Of a DNA stretch of 64,000 bases, positions 57,370 through 64,000 are shown piece by piece (positions within the stretch are counted from its first letter, which is position 1; each line of letters starts with the position of its first letter). The notes below the pieces were generated by a model. The model ran no database searches. It saw nothing but the letters and a program-made list of their open reading frames with translations, and was not told the origin of the DNA. Source of the DNA: Hymenopellis radicata (lineage: Eukaryota > Basidiomycota > Agaricomycetes > Agaricales > Physalacriaceae); contig JADNRX010000041.1 in NCBI GenBank assembly GCA_015501595.1, forward strand, positions 174,441 to 238,440, in the 5' to 3' direction. The position numbers and the translations under genes were made by a program.

Positions 57370-58350
57370 ATGCATGACACTCCGGCACCACCCCCATCAA
57401 AGCAGGCACTTGACGCCTTGACAAGCGCCACCAAAATCGATATGGGACTCTACGCGACTTCGTATCGTCAGAAGGGACTCGGAGGTGGGGGTTTTGGGGT
57501 CGGGAATGAGTACGGCGAGTACAAGGCTTTGGAATCCATATCGAACCGTTCCTTTCAAAAAGGCGTAATGGTCAATCCAGCGCGCGTCCTCGGTGGAGTG
57601 CCCCTGCGTGCAGAGGACCACGACAAGCCTAAGCGCAGCCCGATTCCCCCCGGCGTTGTCGTGCCGCCGCCGCCCCTACACCACGAGCCATCGTTCGACG
57701 ACATGCCACCGCCTGGACTGGCATCGCCGCACATCGCTCCACAGCACTCCCGGCCGTCATCACACATGGACGCATGGAACACCCGTCCTCCCAGCCACCA
57801 CAGCGCCAACTCCATCCTCCCCGTTCCGATCAGAGGGCCGCAGAGCCACGATGCGTGGAATCCTTACCGCTCGTCTAGTCAAGCATCCAAGGACCTGCCC
57901 CATTTACCACCCCACGACGTTCAGTTCGCATTGCATGACGATGGCCCCGTGCATCACGACGGCATCCCCGACTATGATCCCAATTCCATGCAGTGGGGAC
58001 ATCCCGATCCTACCATGTACGCACCACAAGCGCCATCTGCCGACGGCTCCTCCCGCGCGCCGAGGAAGCTCGTGCGGCGCTCACATACCACTTCCAAAAG
58101 ATCGACAATCCCTCCACCTGCGTCCCCCCAGCTGCGTGGCCCATCTAGAGCGATGTCGCAGACGGAATCGATGTCCTCGGTTCCGTCGCTGCCGTCGGAT
58201 TCGCGCCACTATCTCGCTCCTGACGAGGACGGGAACTTTGGCTTTTATAATCCGGAGAGGGATGCGCATGGGCTTCCGCCGGGGACGGGGGTTGTACTGC
58301 CTGTCGGTGGAGGCCGACCTGAGAGCGGGTCGAGGTTTGGGGACGCGTAA
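57370..58350 (+). CDS. Pro/Ser/His-rich hypothetical protein
   Basis: One open frame of 326 residues from ATG 57370 (MHDTPAPPPSKQALDAL...), open upstream to about 57340. There is a globular-looking N-terminal 90 residues with Gly-rich GLGGGGFGVGNEYGEYKAL and SFQKGVMVNPARVLGG. Then comes a Pro/His/Ser-rich disordered stretch (VVVPPPPLHHEP, DAWNTRPPSHHS) and a basic patch (RAPRKLVRRSHTTSKRS). The C-terminus is DEDGNFGFYNPERDAHGLPPG. No domain is recognised. It may be the last exon of a larger gene whose upstream part was replaced by repeat. It sits in the gap between oppositely oriented family II blocks. Confidence 0.6.
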   Translation: MHDTPAPPPSKQALDALTSATKIDMGLYATSYRQKGLGGGGFGVGNEYGEYKALESISNRSFQKGVMVNPARVLGGVPLRAEDHDKPKRSPIPPGVVVPPPPLHHEPSFDDMPPPGLASPHIAPQHSRPSSHMDAWNTRPPSHHSANSILPVPIRGPQSHDAWNPYRSSSQASKDLPHLPPHDVQFALHDDGPVHHDGIPDYDPNSMQWGHPDPTMYAPQAPSADGSSRAPRKLVRRSHTTSKRSTIPPPASPQLRGPSRAMSQTESMSSVPSLPSDSRHYLAPDEDGNFGFYNPERDAHGLPPGTGVVLPVGGGRPESGSRFGDA

Positions 58351-58489
58351 AAGTATTTGCTTCGTACATGACATGTTGGACTAATGGTGGGGTGGAATTG
58401 TTACGTATGTTCCGGTATACATATCTACGCATTTTGGTATTGTAGCATTTCTTGTTTGTTGCATTGTGTACATAAATCCCAGAGTCGGT

Positions 58490-61130
58490 TCACAGTACGG
58501 GAAAGAGAGCCTACGGGTATTTCCGAGCTCGTTGGCGAACGTCACTGAGGACTTTGCTGCCGACGCGCCGCCATTGCAACAACAAGTTTAAGCAGGTAAA
58601 AAACGAAGGTGTTGCCAGCTGGCTGCTGTGCGGTGTACCCACACTTCGGTTAGGACTGTCCACTACGTCACCGTCAGCATTGGACTAGAATCTAAGTATA
58701 TCAAAACTTTGACAGCCCGGCATGGCAGAAGGACGCGCTACCACTAAGCCACACGTCTTGACCGATGTCCCGCTTGAAGACAAGAGGGACGCGCGAATTT
58801 AACTGACAAAGGCTCGCTAGCCTTTCTGTCGAGTCACAAAGATCAGAGCAAGATAGAAGACAGCAAGCAAAACGATTACTTACATGATGCGGCCGCTGAG
58901 CGCCAGGCGTAAGACGCATACATCAGCCCTAGGGCCAATGCATCCGCTAGGATACACCGGCGTGCGTAGACTACCACCTAGTCATCATTAGAGAAAGAAC
59001 AACGAACAAGAAACAAGGGAAGAGCCAGAATTGAGCAGGTCTAGTGAATTCCCGAGTCGCGGAGAACATAAGAAAACGCATTGTGATCAGTTCTTCGACT
59101 GAAAACAGAATCCAAAACAGTTGGTTACAGCGAATGCTCTGAAGAGACGCGCTGCCGCTAAGCGATGCGCCTCGAGTGTATAGCCTGAGGGACAGATAGC
59201 AGTGGACGCCCTCATCGGAGGCCTGGAATCAATACAGTACAAAAAAGCGAAAAAAGACAACTATACAACGTACATAGGATGCGGAGCCGATAAGCAACGC
59301 GCCTCGAGTGTACATCCTGAGGGAGATGAGATAATCCCACGTCGCAGTGAGAGGCATGGAATCAATACAAAAAAGGCAGAGATCAGGGCCCTACAACACG
59401 CGAAACCGCGCATCAAGTGGAACCGCTTAGATTTGGTGGAATGGCACTAAAGCAGTTGCCATGCCTCATAGTTCCAGCTCATACGACAGTAGACTAATCG
59501 GCGACCTAAAAACAAAGTCTCCGCAACCTATCACTTGCAGGCATACCGATGAGTCATACGCCTGTGGCTAGCGATGAGTTAATCGCCGAAGCAATTACCA
59601 GGTGTACGTAGAGTTCCAGGTCCGGGTGCAGACAAATCCACGTTAGAGAGAAGACCCGGAATGGCATGCCTGCTGTGGTAAGCAACAGTGTATGTTTACA
59701 CCAATCTGAAGAGCCAAATGGACGACGAGCCTGGTCGACCGCCGAAGACGCGTATGCTCGTAGGGAGTCCGCGGTTCACGTATGCTAGAAGTACCTAAGG
59801 GCGGGTGGCGACAGAAATACTGGCGCGAAGCAGAAAGTCGATAAAGAGAGTGACTAACAACGCATGCAGTAAAGACTAGAGAGTGCGACACCACGATATT
59901 CACTAAAAGGGAAACACGTCGCCGAAGCAGACGACATGTATAGGTAGCCAAAGCCACGCAAGCAAAAAACATTGCGACCACCCTCCAAACACCCGATGGA
60001 CCCGCTAAGCCACGTCGGTGTGGCAGCCTGGGATCCACAGTAGGTTCACGACTGATGACAGTACAGGAAAAAGGAGCCTACGGGTATTTCCGAGCACGAA
60101 GTTGACGATCGCCGCTATTGCAACAGGTCCAAGCACGTAAAAAACGAAGGTGTCGACATTCATGCCAGGCTTCTGCACTGACACTTCGGTGAGGACTGTC
60201 CACTGTGTCAGTATTACAGAATCTATTTTAAAAAACATCATGACACTCGCACACATGGGAAGGACGCGCTACCACTAAGCCACACGTCTTGACAAGGCGA
60301 ACTGATGTCCCGCTTGAAGACAAGAGGGCCGCGCGAATGTTAATTTATCTAACCAACTAACAGAGGCTCTGTCGAGTCACGAAGATCAGAGCAATATAGA
60401 AGTCAGAAAGTAAAACGATTATTTACATGATGTGGCCGCTGAGCGACAAGCGTAAAATGCATACATCTCTTTCGGCACGCCAGGGCCAATGCATCCGCTA
60501 GGATACACCGGCGTGCGTAGATTACCACCTAGCGATCATTGGAGAGAGAACAAGATACAGGGAAAGAGCCAGAGTTGAGCGGGTCTAGTGAATTCCCGAG
60601 TCGTGCGTGTATCGGGAAACGCATTGGGATAAGTTCTTCGACTGAAAACACAATCCAAAACAAATTGCTGCATGTACAGTACTATAGAGACGCGCTGCCG
60701 CTAAGCGATGCGCCTCGAATGTAGTACAGCCTGAGGGATAGATAGCAGTGGACGCCGTCACCGGAGGCATGGAATTAATACAGGCAAAAAAAGAGAGATG
60801 GAACGTCCAATTCATAGGACGCGGAACCGCTGAGCAACGCGCCTCGAGTGGAACAGGTCGCAGTCCGCGCTCAGGTTGATGGCGAGTTGGATATGGCACT
60901 AGCCTGATAGGTGTAGGATTACACACCTCATACGACAGAAGAGAAATCGACGTTACAGAAGACCTAGGAAACAAAAAAGCTCAGCAAGAGTACTGCAGGC
61001 ATACCAGTGAGTCATACGCCTGTGACGGGCGATGAGTTAATCACCGAAACAATCGCCAAGGGTGTACGTAGTTCCAAGTCACCCCTCGCACGGTTGCAGA
61101 CAAATCCACATTAGAGAGAAGACCTGGAAT
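58490..61130 (-). repeat. family II hairpin cassette array (minus orientation, about 2 units)
   Basis: Reverse-complement copies of the same six elements as at 53.2-56.8 kb. Element 6 lies at about 58728-58762 and 60260-60294. Element 5 lies at 58932-58961 and 60483-60512. Element 4 lies at 59145-59180 and 60690-60722. Element 3 lies at 59278-59310 and 60816-60852. Element 2 lies at 59537-59566 and 60993-61019. Element 1 lies near 59995-60028. The unit is about 1.5 kb, matching the plus array, and the whole lies tail-to-tail with it around the gene at 57370-58350. Confidence 0.82.
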
Positions 61131-61244
61131 GGGTCACTCATGCCTGAACCTGATTCACTTTATCATATTGTTATCACACCAGTCGAGCATGGCTGGTAAC
61201 CTACACGACGATACAATGAGTACGCGTTTGTACCCAGTGAAATT

Positions 61245-62531
61245 CTACCATCCCCCATTGACTGGCGTATTCGGCTTGCCCGTCTTCAAAAAGCTCTCTA
61301 AATTCGCATAAATCTCAGTCTGCTGATCCTCCATAATCGTCTCATTTATGACGGCACAGTGTGGTTGGAGGATCTACGATAAAAGGTAAGATGGGCATGA
61401 GAGCAAGCAAGCGATACATACGGTACGATCCCACATCTCCTTCAGCCGTGGATGAATCTCTGGTTCAAATTCAAAGACATCCAGCGCAGCACGAGCGACA
61501 TGTCCCGACTCGAGCGCGTCAACGAGCGCTTGCTCGTGCACAACAGGTCCACGAGACGTGTTGACAATCAGGACGCCGGGTTTCGTTAGAGCCAGGGCTA
61601 GGCGAGATGAGTAAGAGCTTGACGAACCCCGGCCAAGGTACACGTACTATCTTTATTCAAGAGATGCCGGGTATCCTCAGTCAATGGACAATGCAATGTA
61701 ATCACATCAGCCGTCTTCAGCAGTTCCTCAAACCCGACGTACTGGGCTCCAGTCTCTTCTTCCGGGGTGAGCCTGGAGCGGTTGTGGTATATCACCTTCA
61801 TGCCTGTGGTAAACAAATCATTAGTACCACTCTTAAACGAGGCGTTTCCGACGTACCGAAATGCTGCATATGATCTTTAACAAGCTTCCCGATGCTTCCC
61901 ATGCCCACGATGCCGAGCACGCTCTTCCGCGCGTCCTTGGCGCGCAGCGTCCGATCCTGCCATCTCCCCGCGCGCGCATCATGCTCGCGCTTGGTCGCGG
62001 ACCGTATCACCTGGAGGATCATCATCGCCGCCGAGTCGGCCGTGCGCACCGACGCCGAGATTGCCGTGTTGGCGTAATACACCTTGTTCCGCGTCAAGTA
62101 CTGGATATCGACCTGGGACGGGAGGGTTTAGCGATGGGAGTATGTATGGAATGGATGGCGACTGACGAAATCGTACCCAGCGCCGCCAGAGGAGAACAGG
62201 CGGCAGCCGCTCTCGATGAGCGGGCCTACGAGTTGCTCGTCGAGCGGCCACGGCCAGGTGTCTGCCCAGCGCAGGAACACGATGCATGCTGGAGGGCGCG
62301 CATCAGTTGTCCGTGTATGAGGTATAAGCCGGTCCACATACCAACGAACGGCCCGTGCTCCTTGACAGCTTCTTGGATTCGCACTGCCAGCACATCATGC
62401 GGGGCCTGCTGTATCACTGTCCTCTCACAGAGCGTCCCGATGTGGTCAACATAGTCCTGCGGCACCTCCGTCGAGTCGTTCACCAATAGCACCCGTGGTT
62501 TGCCTTCGTGAATTGGCTTCGTGATGGTCAT
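61245..62531 (-). CDS. D-isomer-specific 2-hydroxyacid dehydrogenase
   Basis: Six exons (62531-62342, 62261-62167, 62112-61857, 61803-61648, 61597-61422, 61373-61245) join in phase to 333 residues. It reduces a 2-keto acid to the D-2-hydroxy acid (or the reverse) with NAD(P)H. Visible landmarks are the Rossmann glycine motif GIVGMGSIGKLV, DVITLHCPLTEDTRHLL, the catalytic Arg in NTSRGPVV, the catalytic Glu in DVFEFEPEIHP and the catalytic His in LQPHCA. It is most like glyoxylate/hydroxypyruvate reductase or D-mandelate dehydrogenase of fungi; the substrate is not readable. No signal peptide, so cytosolic. It borders the family II array on one side. Confidence 0.92.
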
Positions 62532-64000
62532 AGCGCAAGAGCGGGTAGTCGTGCAAGGCCGGTCCTGTGCGCGCGACGGCGAGGAAGAGCTTTATGGCGG
62601 AGCTTGCGCCGCTCGATTATCATAGCGCAGAGATAAGAGATTTTCGATCGGAGCGACGGAGTTGATAGTGGGAAAATCCGTTTTCATTCCCACGCCATCG
62701 TCTCTCCTCTGCAATACGTTGTTTAAACGAGCAAAGACAAGATTAATTGTCTGAACACTCCTCTGAGTCGCAGACACCTCTTGGAGCGATTTATTTCATT
62801 TTGACACCACGACACTGGACCGCCTACCTATCCCGAGTCAGAGAGTCGAAGTGGGCCGTTCGCTGCACCATCATATGGTCGAGTCTACGCTTCAAGGTCC
62901 TGACGTCACTCCTTGAGTGGCATGTGGAGATATTGCCCTTCGACGCATGTTCTCAGTGTCTAGTAAGTGACCTGAAACGCGTTCTCCACGAAGAAGTGTA
63001 CTTTGTTACTCCAACGGTGAGTGCTAGCCCAGTGAGAATTCCGTCGATATGGGATGACACCCGGCGACTGGCCATAAATCTGATGGCACGCAGCGACATA
63101 GGATGATATGGAGCGACAATTATTATCATCACTGTTAAAGTTGGGAATGTCAACTTGACTTCACGATGTCAGAAGCTCCGAAGAAGCTCTTTCTTAAGTT
63201 GAGATTTACGACTCCTCGATGATTTCGACAAGTCGCGAACGTCCGCGACTAACTCGGAGCCAACGTAAGTATGTGTGTTTGCCGTCGTCTGGGGCTGCAT
63301 CGCGTAGGCTCTTGTCTTGCTACCACCATGGTCTCTGTGCCTCTCCGCTGTGACTGTGCTGCTCTCTACCTCCACCTCATCGTCGCAGACTCATGCGACA
63401 CGACTTCAGGCAACTGATTTGCGCGCTTTCGTCTGGATCATCGTGCTCCCTCTTGCCTGCAGGTACCCGCTCGCTCCCCGACTTATGAATTGCAAGAGGC
63501 GCCGCCGTAGTTGGGCTAGGGCTTAACGGGCACTGACGATGAAGCGGTGCGTACTCGTTCTAATGTGCGCGCTTCTACTGATGGCGCATATGTTAAGGTT
63601 CGGGCTGGTTGCTTGCCCTACTCGTGAGACCACGCCGTTCGCCTAACATGGCTCATATCCTCATCAGTTAGGCGGCAGCAGGTGCTCTGACGCTAAGACA
63701 TACCAATGACGCGTGGCTTTCACAGCGGCGGTCATCATCGACGCGCTTCTTACGCACTTATCCTTGGGAGGCTCCGGCGACCCGATTCGCACATTCTTGC
63801 GACGTGATTGCATGGCCGGAGGAGGCTAGCAACCGATGCAGCATATCTCTAGGCTGGTGGGTTGTTAAGTGTCCGGTAGGCTCCCTGTGCAGGACTGTTG
63901 GCGTAGAGGTAAGACCCGCACTCCTTTGCAACCTCGACTGACATTCCCAGGAGCCAGCCACTTTCTATGAAGACTCGAGACTGATGCGCATATACGTGTC
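62532..64000. other. no supported gene to the window end
   Basis: Open frames are present, for example plus 62747-63106 and minus 63375-63169, but none has a domain or exon chain. An ATG at 63165 (MSEAPKKLFLK) may begin a gene whose later exons I could not follow. Confidence 0.35.

Overview
The window is eukaryotic and reads as an Agaricomycete (mushroom-forming basidiomycete) genome. The evidence is many 45-60 nt spliceosomal introns with GT..AG ends and a few GC..AG ends, a CYP63-like cytochrome P450, F-box proteins, an intron-bearing tRNA-Phe(GAA), a sedolisin protease, and a hevein-type chitinase beside a multi-LysM protein. Exons were joined by hand from splice signals, phase and family knowledge, so individual junctions are inferences.

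Layout. 0-9 kb is gene-poor. It holds a dispersed array of a short hairpin motif (family I, 13 copies), a 1.05-kb element with 74-bp terminal inverted repeats, and degenerate coding scraps. 9.9-10.5 kb has an FKBP12 prolyl isomerase (-). 11-13.4 kb has a block of a second hairpin family (family II, minus orientation). 14-15.5 kb has tRNA-Phe and a small thaumatin-like protein. 16-26.7 kb has a broken coiled-coil gene, a ten-exon P450, two convergent paralogues of a coiled-coil protein with a J-like HPD tail, and between them a DUF4336 protein. 27.9-34.8 kb has a GT8 glycosyltransferase and a very exon-rich EF-hand/Cys-rich membrane protein. 35.4-43.1 kb has a secreted CBM18-GH18 chitinase, a secreted protein with about eight LysM domains, and a small coiled-coil gene. 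43.3-49.5 kb has a hydrophobic hypothetical protein, a type II HAD dehalogenase, a sedolisin and an F-box protein. 51-52.7 kb has a second F-box protein. 53.2-61.1 kb has two large family II arrays in opposite orientation around a Pro/His-rich gene. 61.2-62.5 kb has a D-2-hydroxyacid dehydrogenase.

Functional themes. The secreted genes (thaumatin-like protein, chitinase, LysM protein, sedolisin) suit cell-wall remodelling, antagonism or nutrition. The chitinase/LysM pair resembles the arrangement around killer-toxin-like (subgroup C) chitinases. The most unusual content is the hairpin arrays. All 13 family I copies carry a sequence matching the tRNA A-box and are followed within about 17-35 nt by a run of at least five T. 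Family II is a cassette of up to six different hairpins of the same style, repeated three times head-to-tail and also present in inverted blocks. This could be a set of short Pol III transcription units, or a repeat family that only looks like one.

Caution. Several conserved reading frames are broken by a single base, often in a homopolymer (EF-hand gene, HAD gene, sedolisin twice, two coiled-coil genes). This looks more like consensus error than biology, but cannot be settled here.
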